Shown in pieces: positions 27,465 to 36,855 of a stretch of DNA of 64,000 nucleotides. Both the position numbers and the translations under genes were made by a program. The notes below the pieces were generated by a model. The model was given only the letters and a program-made list of their open reading frames with translations. It did no database searches and was not told where the DNA came from. The stretch is from Rhodohalobacter sp. SW132. GTDB lineage: Bacteria; Bacteroidota; Rhodothermia; Balneolales; Balneolaceae. Location: positions 868,001 to 932,000 of the forward strand of contig NZ_QUOK01000001.1 of the NCBI RefSeq assembly GCF_003390325.1, read 5' to 3'. The number at the start of each line of letters is the position of its first letter. Position 1 is the stretch's first letter.

Positions 27465-29522
27465 ATGATGGATAAAAGAATGCGACCTTTTCTAAAGACG
27501 GCCTTTTCGGCAATTCTGCTGTTAATGATTGCCATTCCAATGGTTTTTGCACAAGGCGTAACACCCGAACACGTTGCAAAAACTCAAAATGTGACCAGCT
27601 CTCTGATTTCTGATGATGGAAATTATGTTGCCTATACCGTAAGTATTCCGGCTGATCCATACGAGGAGAATGCCGGCAACCGCACCGAGCTGCACGTTTT
27701 GAATGTGGAATCCGGTGATTCGAAACCCTACTACTCTGTCTCCGGCATTGGCAGCCTGCAGTTCCGCCCCGGCAGCAATAGCGTGACGTTTCTGACCAGC
27801 CGATCCGGAGATGCCACTCGCTCCCTCTATGAGCTTCCGCTGGACGGTGGCGAAGCGACTAAAATATTCGAATTTGAGCGGAATATATCAGACTACAAAT
27901 GGCATAATGATGGAAACCATATTGTTTTCTCATCATTCTATAGCCCGGAAGAAACCGAATCTCCGCTGCCTTACCAGGCCGATGTGTATGAAGAGAATCA
28001 AACCCAGCGCCCGGCATATATCACCAATGTATCGCGCGAAGGGCACGAGCCGCATAAAATTGATGTAGAAGGAACCGTTTACTCCATGGAATGGAGCCCG
28101 GACGGTAGTAAAATTGCCCTTTCGGCAGCCCCGACTCCCGGCGTGGATGATTCGTTCATGGCTCAGAGCATCTACATTGTAGACTACAGAAGCCGTGAAG
28201 TTGCCGCAGAAGTGAATAACGAAGGGAAACTGGGACAGATAGAATGGAGCCCCAATGGTCAGCGAATTGCCATCCGTGCCGCTGCCAATATTAACGACCC
28301 TATTGACGGCCGCATCCTCATTGTTTCTGCCGATGGCGGAACTCCCGGAATTATTGATGAAGATTTTGAAGGTAAATATGAACAGATCAAATGGACATCA
28401 AACAACGAAATTCACTTCCTGGCAAGTGAAAGCACATCGTCCGTTATCGGTTCGATCCGGCCCAACGGTTCGAATAAGCAGACGATCTTTCGTTCTGATG
28501 AACATGCCATCAACTCTTTTTCCCGTTCCGGCAACGGAGTGATCTCTTTTGTAGCGAGTAGCCCTCAGCATCCCGCTGAACTATTCGTGAGAGGATCCGG
28601 CCGCAATGCGCAGCCTGAAAAAATGACCAACCACAATGAATGGCTTGAAGGTGTGGAATTGGGTCGTCAGGAAGTGATCACCTACACCGCACGTGATGGC
28701 GAGTTTGATATCGATGGCATTATGATCTACCCGGTAGGATACAATGATGGAGATCAAATTCCGGTGATAACGATGGTTCATGGCGGACCCGAAGCGCATT
28801 ACAGCAACGGATGGCTCACCGGATATCAAATTCCGGGGCAGATGGCCGCCGCCAAGGGATACGGAGTTTTCTACCCGAATTATCGAGGAAGCACAGGCCG
28901 GGGCATTGAATTCGCCTTTAGCAGTCAGGCCGATCTTGCCGGAAAAGAGTTCGACGATATTGTTGATGGTGTAGATTACCTGATTGATCAGGGGATTGCA
29001 GATGCAGACCGTATCGGTGTAACCGGCGGATCCTACGGCGGATACGCCTCTGCATGGATGAGCACTTACTACTCCGATCGCTTCGCTGCATCGGTAATGT
29101 TTGTGGGCATCAGCAACAATTTGAGTAAATGGGGAACCAGTGACATACCGGAAGAGCTCTACCTGGTACACTCCCGTGAACGAATGTGGGAATCGGACGA
29201 AAAATGGATGGATTACCTGAAACGAAGCCCGATTTACTGGGTGGATCGTGCCGAAACTCCAATCCTGATCATGCACGGTGCGGAAGATACGCGTGTTCAC
29301 CCGGCGCAGTCTCTTGAGCTTTATCGCCACATTAAAGTACGGAAGCCCGACGTACCGCTTCGTCTTGTCTGGTATCCCGGTGAAGGGCACGGAAATACCA
29401 GGGCCGCCTCCCGGTTTGATTACACCCACCGGATGCTGCAGTGGTTTGATACCTACCTGATGACCGGGGATTCATCCGCGGAAATTCCCCACTGGGATGC
29501 CCCGGTTCCGGAACGCGAATAG
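27465..29522 (+). CDS. S9-family peptidase (prolyl oligopeptidase/acylaminoacyl peptidase type)
   Basis: Exported serine peptidase of about 685 aa. The signal peptide (FLKTAFSAILLLMIAIPMVF) is followed by a beta-propeller with WD40-like PD40 repeats (YSMEWSPDGSKIAL, GQIEWSPNGQRIAI). The C-terminal alpha/beta domain carries GGSYGGYASAW with Ser at about 523, HGAEDTRVHP for the Asp and GEGHGN for the His. Such enzymes trim short peptides in the periplasm. The frame is open from a GTG at 27417, but ATG 27465, 27468 or 27480 fits the signal peptide better. A clear terminator follows at 29551. Confidence 0.92.
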   Translation: MMDKRMRPFLKTAFSAILLLMIAIPMVFAQGVTPEHVAKTQNVTSSLISDDGNYVAYTVSIPADPYEENAGNRTELHVLNVESGDSKPYYSVSGIGSLQFRPGSNSVTFLTSRSGDATRSLYELPLDGGEATKIFEFERNISDYKWHNDGNHIVFSSFYSPEETESPLPYQADVYEENQTQRPAYITNVSREGHEPHKIDVEGTVYSMEWSPDGSKIALSAAPTPGVDDSFMAQSIYIVDYRSREVAAEVNNEGKLGQIEWSPNGQRIAIRAAANINDPIDGRILIVSADGGTPGIIDEDFEGKYEQIKWTSNNEIHFLASESTSSVIGSIRPNGSNKQTIFRSDEHAINSFSRSGNGVISFVASSPQHPAELFVRGSGRNAQPEKMTNHNEWLEGVELGRQEVITYTARDGEFDIDGIMIYPVGYNDGDQIPVITMVHGGPEAHYSNGWLTGYQIPGQMAAAKGYGVFYPNYRGSTGRGIEFAFSSQADLAGKEFDDIVDGVDYLIDQGIADADRIGVTGGSYGGYASAWMSTYYSDRFAASVMFVGISNNLSKWGTSDIPEELYLVHSRERMWESDEKWMDYLKRSPIYWVDRAETPILIMHGAEDTRVHPAQSLELYRHIKVRKPDVPLRLVWYPGEGHGNTRAASRFDYTHRMLQWFDTYLMTGDSSAEIPHWDAPVPERE

Positions 29523-29550
29523 GGTTTACTTCTTTTTTGCTTTTGATTTA

Positions 29551-29579
29551 AAAACCCGGCCTTTGAGCCGGGTTTTTTT
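29551..29579 (+). terminator. Rho-independent terminator after S9 peptidase
   Basis: AACCCGGC, loop CTTTGA, GCCGGGTT and a run of seven T, 29 bases after the stop codon. This is a textbook intrinsic terminator shape. Confidence 0.9.
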
Positions 29580-29666
29580 ATAGCTGTTTTCAATAATAAA
29601 CTCAGGAAAAAATCTCAAACAACCCGCGGATGCGCGTGAAAAACTGTAGGTGTCTATCCAAAAAGG

Positions 29667-29745
29667 ACGTCATCCCGCGCTTGATGCGGGATCTCCCATT
29701 TTTGACACAGTTAGGAGATACCGGATCGGGGTCCGTCATAACGAT
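29667..29745. repeat. REP-like intergenic repeat, copy 2
   Basis: Contains GTCATCCCGCGCTTGATGCG, then GGATCTCCCAT and a matching GGAGATACCGG. The sequence matches the first half of the copy at 10851-10985 closely. It lies in the gap between the S9 peptidase terminator and the transglycosylase gene, which otherwise holds nothing recognised. Confidence 0.65.
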
Positions 29746-29821
29746 TCAATAACACCTACCCACTGACATAAAACCCGTAATATAATTTGAAACAGATCGA
29801 TCGTTGGGGAGTTATAGAAGT

Positions 29822-30775
29822 ATGGAACCTGAAAACAATGTACAACCTCAACAAAAACCGTTTTATAAACGGCCGCGCGTTTACCTGGTCTCAGCGCTAT
29901 CTGTTGCAGCAGGAATAATTCTGCTGATCATCCTCACCGTATTTGCACTTCGTTGGGTCAATCCATCTGTTACAAGCTTTACGTACCAGGAAAACTGGGA
30001 TGAACTGGAGACAGAGCGATACAGCTTAACCGACTACTGGGTTCCTGCAGATGACATACCCGAACATATGAAATGGGCGGTGATCGCTTCGGAGGATCAG
30101 CTTTTTTATGAACACTGGGGATTTGACCTTGAATCGATCCAGGAAGCGTGGGATGAGCGTCAGCAGGGCGAACGTGTTCGGGGGGCAAGCACGATCTCTC
30201 AGCAGGTTGCAAAAAATCTGTTTCTATCACCGGCACAATCGTTTTTTCGAAAAGGAATTGAGGCTGGTTTCACCGTATTGATTGAGTTATTCTGGCCTAA
30301 AGAGCGCATCATGGAGGTGTATCTGAATATCGCGGAGTTCGGCCCCGGTGTATTCGGCATCGGAAAAGCCGCTGAAGTGTTTTATGATCTTCCTGCCGCA
30401 TCACTCGACCCTGAAATGTCAACCCGTCTTGCTGCCGTACTGCCCAGCCCGAAGCGGATGCGAGTCAATCCGCCCTCCCCTTACGCAGAAGAACGCAGCG
30501 GCTGGATTCTTCGCCAGATGACCCAATTGAGCGGCATCGCCTACTATCAGCCACCCGCACCGGAACCGGACGAGCTGGGCACTTTGCATGAACCGATTTC
30601 CGATTCACTTTCAACACCTGAGAGCAATTGGAATGAAGAAGAGTTCCACATCAGCAGGCTCGACAGCCTCATTTTCGCATTGGAAGAGCCGGAACCATTT
30701 GCGGATGTGGATTCACTGCAACCACCAGCATCCGCAGCTTCTGATACATTACAGATTGAACAGCAGGAGTATTAA
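29822..30775 (+). CDS. mtgA: Monofunctional biosynthetic peptidoglycan transglycosylase
   Basis: Glycosyltransferase family 51 enzyme that polymerises lipid II into glycan strands at the inner membrane, 317 aa. An N-terminal membrane helix (VSALSVAAGIILLIILTVFA) is followed by the GT51 motifs ASEDQLFYEHWGFD (catalytic Glu), RGASTISQQVAKNLFLSPAQ, KERIMEVYLNIAEFGPGVFG and a LAAVLPSPKRM segment. There is no transpeptidase domain. The C-terminal 80 residues are acidic and Pro-rich and are an extension beyond the core. ATG 29822 is preferred to the TTG at 29804. Confidence 0.9.
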   Translation: MEPENNVQPQQKPFYKRPRVYLVSALSVAAGIILLIILTVFALRWVNPSVTSFTYQENWDELETERYSLTDYWVPADDIPEHMKWAVIASEDQLFYEHWGFDLESIQEAWDERQQGERVRGASTISQQVAKNLFLSPAQSFFRKGIEAGFTVLIELFWPKERIMEVYLNIAEFGPGVFGIGKAAEVFYDLPAASLDPEMSTRLAAVLPSPKRMRVNPPSPYAEERSGWILRQMTQLSGIAYYQPPAPEPDELGTLHEPISDSLSTPESNWNEEEFHISRLDSLIFALEEPEPFADVDSLQPPASAASDTLQIEQQEY

Positions 30776-30835
30776 ATCAGGTTATGAAGAAGCAATTGAA
30801 ACCGGAATCAGTCGGTTTAACCGTATGAACTTCTT

Positions 30836-32170
30836 TTACCGGCTGCTGACTGCCTGCAAAATTGATTCATAATAACTCGTTCGCTCCTCACGATCTGCCG
30901 GAATCATGAATTCATCCAGCACATCGCCATTCATGCCAAATGCGGTAATTCCTATGTGATCTTCATTAAACTCAACAAAATGAACATTATATGCTGATTT
31001 TGTCATTCCGGGTGATTGCAGGTACCAGCGATCTGACACCACTTCCCGGGTTGAAACGCCTAAACCACCATCACCGATGTAAACGATACCGTTGGGATCT
31101 GCTTTTTCATTTAAAATCGGAACTGTTCTTTTGAGGGCGTGATCATGTCCTACAGCCACAAAATCTACACCGTGCTCTTCAAGCAAAGGCCCCCATGCTC
31201 TTCTTCGTCTTTCCGATCCGTCATAAGCTCTTACACTTGGATATAACGGTTTGTGAAACATTACCGCGACATTCCGGTTGTTTGGTCTTACCTCTTTCAG
31301 AGTTTGCTCCAGCCAGTCCTTCTGATCACCCGAAATACTAATTTCCGTATTCAGCACAATCATAACCGTTTCAGAATTTATCTGAGTCGCGTAATAAAAA
31401 TCGTTTTCCCGATTGGGCCAGTAAAATTTCTCCTCAAATCCTACATCCAAATCGTGATTACCTCTCGACGGAATGATGGGCAGCAGCCGGTTATCTGATG
31501 CGGTGGTCGTTTCATAGTGATCTTTCAGCCACCAGTAAAGTTCCGACCAATAGGCCCGGTTGGTGTAATCGGCTGTATGGGCCAGTGCAAGTATATGCGG
31601 ATGCTCTTCAAACAGCTGTTTCATGCGTTCATTCATCTTTCGGCGATTATTATCCTCCTCTATCCGGGAATGACCTACTCTTGAATCTCCACCCATCAGA
31701 AGTGCCACCGATCGGTCATCATCCGGCGCGGTGATAAAGTAGTATTCGTCAGATTTTGATTCGTCTGTTTCCACCATCACGTAATATGAAGTGTTCGGTT
31801 CAAGATTACTCATGTAGGCGTGATGGTACCAGGAATCCATTCCTTCTTCCTCCGGCCTCAGGCTATATTTTCCGGAGTGAATATCCTCACTGCTGAAACG
31901 ATAGGCCGATGCCTCTCCCCCTCTCGGCTCTGTATCAAAATAGAGAATATGGTTATCTCCTTCCGCGGTTGTAGTCCATGATACCTGTGCTTCCGTTGCC
32001 GGATTCTGCTCAAACAGCACCCTGATATGAATCGGTTCAGAAGATGGTTCAAGCTGTATAACATGTTCCGGGATCTCCTCAGACGAACCCTTTGCCAGCA
32101 GCACGATTACAGTGATTGTCAGCAGTGCCATTGCGGTGAGTAAAACTATTCGAATATAATTTCTTTGCAT
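30836..32170 (-). CDS. Metallophosphoesterase with fibronectin-like N-domain (purple acid phosphatase type)
   Basis: Exported calcineurin-like phosphoesterase of 444 aa. An N-terminal membrane segment (LLTAMALLTITVIVLLAKG) precedes a Fn3-like domain (RVLFEQNPATEAQVSWTTTA, LEPNTSYYVMVET). The metal ligands lie in MGGDSRVGHSR, PSRGNHDLD, MFHKPLYPS and VGHDHALKR. This order fits the purple acid phosphatase group, which releases phosphate from esters or nucleotides. The tail end (30836-30886) runs close to the end of mtgA on the other strand. Convergent with mtgA. Confidence 0.9.
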   Translation of the reverse strand: MQRNYIRIVLLTAMALLTITVIVLLAKGSSEEIPEHVIQLEPSSEPIHIRVLFEQNPATEAQVSWTTTAEGDNHILYFDTEPRGGEASAYRFSSEDIHSGKYSLRPEEEGMDSWYHHAYMSNLEPNTSYYVMVETDESKSDEYYFITAPDDDRSVALLMGGDSRVGHSRIEEDNNRRKMNERMKQLFEEHPHILALAHTADYTNRAYWSELYWWLKDHYETTTASDNRLLPIIPSRGNHDLDVGFEEKFYWPNRENDFYYATQINSETVMIVLNTEISISGDQKDWLEQTLKEVRPNNRNVAVMFHKPLYPSVRAYDGSERRRRAWGPLLEEHGVDFVAVGHDHALKRTVPILNEKADPNGIVYIGDGGLGVSTREVVSDRWYLQSPGMTKSAYNVHFVEFNEDHIGITAFGMNGDVLDEFMIPADREERTSYYESILQAVSSR

Positions 32171-32210
32171 ACTGTTTTTGTGATATTGATTAGGTTTATA
32201 GTTGCCCGTA

Positions 32211-33080
32211 TCAGGTAGAGAGTTGATGTTTTTTGCCCCGGCTTACAAGGGATTGAATTGGAACAGCCTGAACGATCCACGCTGGTTGATACATAATGGC
32301 CCACAAGGCAAACGGAGCCAGAATATGGGATGCACGCAGCAGCACTTCGATGTAGGCTGTACTTCCAATTGCTGTAATCCTGGAAAAGGCCGTTAGTGCA
32401 CCCCAGAACAGCGCCCAAAAAAGCACCCCTTGCAATGGCTTGAATAAAAGGCCCAGAACCACTATTAAATCGAGGATTCCAATCCCTTTCATTATTTGAA
32501 CAGCCATACTTTCCGTTATTCGCACACCTGCAAGATTGTTTGCGGAACCGATAATCAGATCGGCAAAAACCGGGTGCCCAAGCCAGGCTTCCAAACCGTG
32601 TATGAAGAACAGTACAGCCAGCGAAATACGCAAAAGCCACTCAACGGATAAAAGCCTCGCCTTTTCTGATAGTATTTTTCGGAAAGGAACGGTACACAAA
32701 ACAACAAGTACGACCGGCGTCATATACCTCATGACATGTGCATATAGAGTAAATTCGCTGTATCGATACGCGGCTTGATAGTAACCTGCCCATGCCTCAA
32801 ACAAAATGTAGGCTGCAATTGGCAAGAGTGTGTACATCCTTGTATGAAACAGATTCACCAGGCACAAAAAAAGAAAAGCCGAAACTGTGATTCGCTCGTA
32901 AAATAGCGCATCGCCATGCGGCATTCCCATAACCATGAAAAGGTAGTTGCCAAATTGCGTTTGCCGCATTTCAAAAACAGTGGCAAACAGCCCAGCTGCA
33001 TGGATCAAAATAGCGATTGAAAGTATCCATCGGATAACTTCAATCAGCTTTATGTGATAATTTTTGTTATGCATATTCAA
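32211..33080 (-). CDS. Polytopic membrane protein, DoxX-like
   Basis: A 289-aa protein with about eight hydrophobic helices. The second half (about 145-270) resembles DoxX/TQO-small-subunit-like proteins (LLRISLAVLFFIHGLEAWLG, IGILDLIVVLGLLFKPLQGV). The first half looks like another four-helix unit (ILSIAILIHAAGLFATVFEM). No catalytic residues are seen. It lies 40 bp upstream of the phosphoesterase gene on the same strand and may be co-transcribed. The function is unknown. Confidence 0.75.
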   Translation of the reverse strand: MNMHNKNYHIKLIEVIRWILSIAILIHAAGLFATVFEMRQTQFGNYLFMVMGMPHGDALFYERITVSAFLFLCLVNLFHTRMYTLLPIAAYILFEAWAGYYQAAYRYSEFTLYAHVMRYMTPVVLVVLCTVPFRKILSEKARLLSVEWLLRISLAVLFFIHGLEAWLGHPVFADLIIGSANNLAGVRITESMAVQIMKGIGILDLIVVLGLLFKPLQGVLFWALFWGALTAFSRITAIGSTAYIEVLLRASHILAPFALWAIMYQPAWIVQAVPIQSLVSRGKKHQLST

Positions 33081-34102
33081 TTACTGTTATTCACGTAAAT
33101 GATGCCGATTTCAGATTAACAGAGTATTACTCAATCGTAATTTTATCTGCATGATAGTTCGGCTTCACAGCTGTTGAATGTAGATGGGCTGGGTGTAGAT
33201 TTTTATCGTCTCTCCGATAATTTCAACACGTATAAACCTGAGTTCGATTTTTAAATTATTTAAAAAAAAGCCCCCCTTAGAAAAGGGCTCCTCTTTTATC
33301 CCGCGCCAACTGGCGTTTTTTCAGTCCCGATTATCAGGGCGAGATTGAGGGGGATTTTCATCAGAATTTGGAAAATAACGATGCCCCCTGTATCTCCCCT
33401 TGTTAGTAATGTCAATAACATTAGCCAATTATGGATTATTCTCCTGATACTTTTGAACGGTCAAAAGTATCCAAAACCCGCCGGGCTGGTGATTCCTTCA
33501 GTCGGGATTTGCGGTACGTTTTGCGATGTAAAAACAAAGGTCCACATCACTTAGTGACAGTAATCTTAGATTTGGCCGGTAGTTTTTACAAGCATCGCAT
33601 GCACTCCCCGCAAACCAAGCACCTCCTTCAGTAATCAAAGGCCGGAAGAACTACAAAATCGACATAAGATCTATTGTGCAAGAGTTTATTAGATTTCGTT
33701 TGCAAGCTAGTTATCATAGTTAGTGGTATTGCCCTTTTTAGGCGCCTTAATACCGAATAAATAAAATTATTTATAAATCGAAATCAGTTATAAAGGTTGC
33801 GTATGAGGGGGGGGTATATATTGTGGGTTCAATTTCGGGTGAGTGGTAGCTGTATCAACACGCCTCCGGCTTGATCCCGGAAAAACAGCGATCATTATAT
33901 ACGATGATGATGATGCGTCTCCCGAATCTGAAATATCTGTATGGCTCGCCGATGTTTCCGCTTGGGAACGGGGAATTTAAGCAAACTGCAAATGCAGAGG
34001 TGATTTTTGAGATTCAGGTTTTTTTGTCGATTTGAACCTGTTCAAGAATCTAAATATTTCACGCAAAAAATCGTGGTTTAAAAAAAGATCTCAGCAGTGA
34101 TC
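33081..34102. other. Long intergenic region with repeats and a coding-like relic
   Basis: About 1 kb without an intact gene. It holds a degenerate C/G-rich repeat (33268-33400, related in style to the CCCCCTT families elsewhere), copy 1 of the structured inverted repeat (33416-33733), and at about 33846-33980 a short open stretch encoding LDPGKTAIIIYDDDDASPES and ending ADVSAWERGI, with a possible GTG start. That stretch looks like a gene fragment, but its source was not recognised. The rest is AT-rich. Confidence 0.55.
33416..33733 (+). repeat. Structured inverted repeat, copy 1
   Basis: The core 33446-33645 (about 200 bp) matches the reverse complement of 40675-40901 with few differences. 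Flanks TTAGC at the left and GTTAGTGGTATTGCC at the right are also shared, while about 70 bp near the right end differ. At the left of the core is a perfect 11-bp hairpin, GATACTTTTGA-ACGG-TCAAAAGTATC (33446-33471). No conserved reading frame is evident in both copies. It could be a non-autonomous mobile element or a structured RNA. Confidence 0.8.
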
Positions 34103-34984
34103 TTATTCTAAAATTATATCGGAAATTACCGGTAGGTGATCGGATGGAAAACGTCCATCATAGCGATCATCAAGAATTCTGTGATTGAGAACACGAACGC
34201 CATCAGATACAAAAATATAATCGATTCGTGATTCCGGCTCACGCAGTTCCTCCCAGTCGTTAAAGGTAGCTGTTGGACCTTCGTGGCCCGTTTCCGAAGC
34301 GTATCGAGCATCATGAAGATTGTCGGCTTCACTTAATACGTTGTATGCATCATTCCGTTCGTTGATATTTAGATCCCCGGTTAAAATGACGGGGATGTCA
34401 GGATTGAGTGAAGCAATCTTATCGATTATAATTCTGGAACTTTCATAACGAGCCTGCTGACCCTGATGGTCAAAATGGGTGTTCAGCACATAAACGTCCT
34501 GCCCTGTCTGTTTATCTGTGAAACGCGCCCACGTTACGATTCGGGTAATCGCAGCATCCCAGGACTTGCTTCCCGGATACTCTGGATTCTCCGACAGCCA
34601 GAATGTATTGGTTGCAACAAGGTCAAATCGATCTGCTCGATAGAAGATGGGCGAAAATTCACCCTGATCTTTGCCGTCATCCCGACCTACGCCCACCCAG
34701 TTATAGCCAGGCAGACGGTCCTGCAACTCTTCGATTTGGTGCAAGAGAGCTTCCTGCAATCCAACGATGTCGGTGCTATATTTATCAGGCCCCATCATTT
34801 CGGCTACATGATCTTTGCGGTGCGGCCAGGCATTGATGCCGTCATTTGGATTGTCGAACCGGATATTATAAGACATAACCGTAATTGGGTTATCCTCATT
34901 GAATTCCGGAGAGACACTATCAGCCTGGGTTGAATTGCCCAGGCTAAACGTTAAAAACATGAATACAATCAGCATTTTTGCCAC
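34103..34984 (-). CDS. Endonuclease/exonuclease/phosphatase-family protein, secreted
   Basis: EEP-fold metal-dependent phosphoesterase of 293 aa. The N-terminus (KMLIVFMFLTFSLGNSTQAD) is a signal peptide. Family motifs are VMSYNIRFDNPNDG, DIVGLQEALLHQIEEL, LNTHFDHQGQQAR, ILTGDLNINERNDAY, RIDYIFVSDG and PSDHLPVISD. This set contains the catalytic Glu, Asp, Asn and His. Secreted relatives cleave phosphodiesters such as DNA or lipids; the substrate here is not known. It lies 82 bp downstream of the GntP permease on the same strand. Confidence 0.9.
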   Translation of the reverse strand: MAKMLIVFMFLTFSLGNSTQADSVSPEFNEDNPITVMSYNIRFDNPNDGINAWPHRKDHVAEMMGPDKYSTDIVGLQEALLHQIEELQDRLPGYNWVGVGRDDGKDQGEFSPIFYRADRFDLVATNTFWLSENPEYPGSKSWDAAITRIVTWARFTDKQTGQDVYVLNTHFDHQGQQARYESSRIIIDKIASLNPDIPVILTGDLNINERNDAYNVLSEADNLHDARYASETGHEGPTATFNDWEELREPESRIDYIFVSDGVRVLNHRILDDRYDGRFPSDHLPVISDIILE

Positions 34985-35066
34985 CCTGAATTTTGTGAAA
35001 GATTAGGATTTCTGAGTATATGAACCTGTGGCACCGGGTAAAGATAATTTTTTTGGATTTAAGCTT

Positions 35067-36389
35067 CTACACCAACACCCAGACCATAATTTGTATGGTT
35101 ATCAAACCGGTAATACCCATGATCAGTGTAGCGATGGTGTGAGTTTTAAGGGCGGTTGAGGTCTCCATGTCAGAAAATTTGGCTACTACCCAGAAGTAGC
35201 TGTCGTTCAGGTGAGATACGGTTAGCGAGCCGGCTCCGATTGCCAGTACCGCAAGTGCTGTGCCCATGGATGAATCGAGGCCGAGCGGTTCAATCAGCGG
35301 AGCGCAAATAGCCGCCGCCGTGATGATGGCAACTGTGGATGATCCCTGCGCCGTTTTCAAAAATGCGGCGATCAAAAATGGAACCAGCACACCCAACCCG
35401 CCGATAGCCGCAAATTGCGATGCAAATTCTCCGAGATCGGTCTCCCGAAGTACCTGTCCGAATGCCCCGCCGGCGCCGGTAATCAGAATGATAATCCCGG
35501 CTTTTTTCAGACCATCTTCCAGCCACTCGTTTTGAATTTTCTTCCGGCCGCCCGTTACCATTAAAAATGCCATTCCTACCCCAATCAAAAGTGCAATGAT
35601 CGGATCCCCAAGAAAAACCGATGCACTGAACACCCATCCATCCCCAAAAGGAGCCGTTGGATACTCGGCGATTGATTTCAGAGCAATGAGGATAATTGGA
35701 GTCAAAATTGGAGCAATCGCCACTTTAAATGACGGCAAGGGATAATCCGGAGTTTTTGAAGCCTGGTAGGAGTCTGTATCCGTGTTCTCGTAATTACAAA
35801 AGAGCACCGCCCATGCGAGTGCGGCTGCCATCACCGGGATCGAGACAATGAGGCCCAGGATCAGTACCAATCCGATATCAGCATTCAATGTTGCAGCGGC
35901 GGCCAGGGGGCCGGGCGTAGGCGGGACAAAAACGTGTGTGGCGTAGAGACCCGATGCTAGTGCAACAGCCAGTACCGTCAGTGAGATTTTTGTACGTTTT
36001 GCGATCGCCTTATTCAGTGCCGAAAGTACGATAAACCCGGAATCGCAGAAAACCGGGATGGAGACAATGTACCCGGTCAGGCTCATAGAAAGCGGCGCGA
36101 ATTTCTCTCCCGATTTATTCAGAATCTTGTTTGCCAGCACCCTGGCGCCGCCGCTTCGATCGAGATACTCCCCGATAATAGCTCCGGCTGCGATGACAAT
36201 ACCTATACTTTGCAGTGTGGACCCAAAACCTCCGGCCAGGGATCCGATCAGGGTTTCTGTATCCAGACGTGCAAGAAACCCGATCCCAATCGCCCCGAAA
36301 ATCAAGGCAAGAAACGGATGCACTTTCCACCTCGCCGTCATCCAGACAATGGCAGCAACTACCAGCAGTAACCAGAAGAAAATGATCAT
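35067..36389 (-). CDS. GntP-family permease (gluconate/sugar-acid symporter type)
   Basis: Inner-membrane transporter of 440 aa with about 12-14 helices. Family segments include FGAIGIGFLARLDTETLIGS, LAGGFGSTLQSIGIVIAAGA, IIGEYLDRSGGARVLA, STVAIITAAAICAPLIEPLG and GAGSLTVSHLNDSYFWVVAK. GntP proteins import gluconate, idonate or glycerate with protons. No sugar-acid catabolic gene is adjacent, so the substrate is open. Upstream is a repeat-filled gap of 466 bp. Confidence 0.92.
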   Translation of the reverse strand: MIIFFWLLLVVAAIVWMTARWKVHPFLALIFGAIGIGFLARLDTETLIGSLAGGFGSTLQSIGIVIAAGAIIGEYLDRSGGARVLANKILNKSGEKFAPLSMSLTGYIVSIPVFCDSGFIVLSALNKAIAKRTKISLTVLAVALASGLYATHVFVPPTPGPLAAAATLNADIGLVLILGLIVSIPVMAAALAWAVLFCNYENTDTDSYQASKTPDYPLPSFKVAIAPILTPIILIALKSIAEYPTAPFGDGWVFSASVFLGDPIIALLIGVGMAFLMVTGGRKKIQNEWLEDGLKKAGIIILITGAGGAFGQVLRETDLGEFASQFAAIGGLGVLVPFLIAAFLKTAQGSSTVAIITAAAICAPLIEPLGLDSSMGTALAVLAIGAGSLTVSHLNDSYFWVVAKFSDMETSTALKTHTIATLIMGITGLITIQIMVWVLV

Positions 36390-36442
36390 TTAATTGTTTC
36401 CGGCTTGAATAACGCGTTTAGTATCTGAAATTTTTAAGAAGT

Positions 36443-36782
36443 GTCCCCCTTTGAGAGGCTGTGAGAAAATTGTTTTCCAAAGAAAATGCACTTAAATAAA
36501 GTAAGATTTCTGCCATTCTCGCGGCTCCCAGACTTTCTGACCCACCCCCGTCCCCTCCCTATCGCGCCCTAACGGGACTTGATAGGGAGGGGAGCTTCAA
36601 CACAAGCTTACACTCCTAAAAAAATAAATAATGCCCACGAATGAGAGTGTAAATTCTCACAGCCTCTCGAAGGGTGTAATGGGGGATGACCTTCCGTGCT
36701 TAAGAACAAAAAATGGACACTTCCGAATACAGAGAGTCATCCCCCTGCTCTCTCCGTTCGCTTTCCCCCTTCGAAGGGGGAC
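36443..36782 (+). repeat. C/G-rich palindromic repeat (family B), copy 1, interrupted
   Basis: Ends are GTCCCCCTTT at the left and AAGGGGGAC at the right, with ATGGGGGATGA and TCATCCCCCTGCTC as inner inverted parts. The related copy at 61235-61371 has the same ends and inner parts without the insertion. Here the left arm is split by the 216-bp element at 36453-36668. This shows an order of events: family B first, then the insertion. Confidence 0.8.
36453..36668. mobile_element. MITE-like element with 15-bp terminal inverted repeats (family A), copy 1
   Basis: Starts GAGAGGCTGTGAGAA and ends with the exact reverse complement TTCTCACAGCCTCTC; 216 bp long with no open reading frame of note. Internally it has the palindrome CCCCTCCCTATCGCGCCCTA-, ACGGGACTTGATAGGGAGGGG. 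The related copy is at 50463-50668 in the opposite orientation. The size, perfect ends and absence of a transposase fit a non-autonomous element. The target duplication is not clear. Confidence 0.82.
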
Positions 36783-36855
36783 ATCATTCTTTTCCGGCCC
36801 AGAGGGGCGGAAATTAAACCACATCATGATTAAAACACTTTTATAGCAAAATCTC

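Noticed and set aside
33345-33634. Two short open frames inside structured repeat copy 1
   Set aside because: The frames are not kept in copy 2, which has an insertion and changed segments; they are taken as chance.
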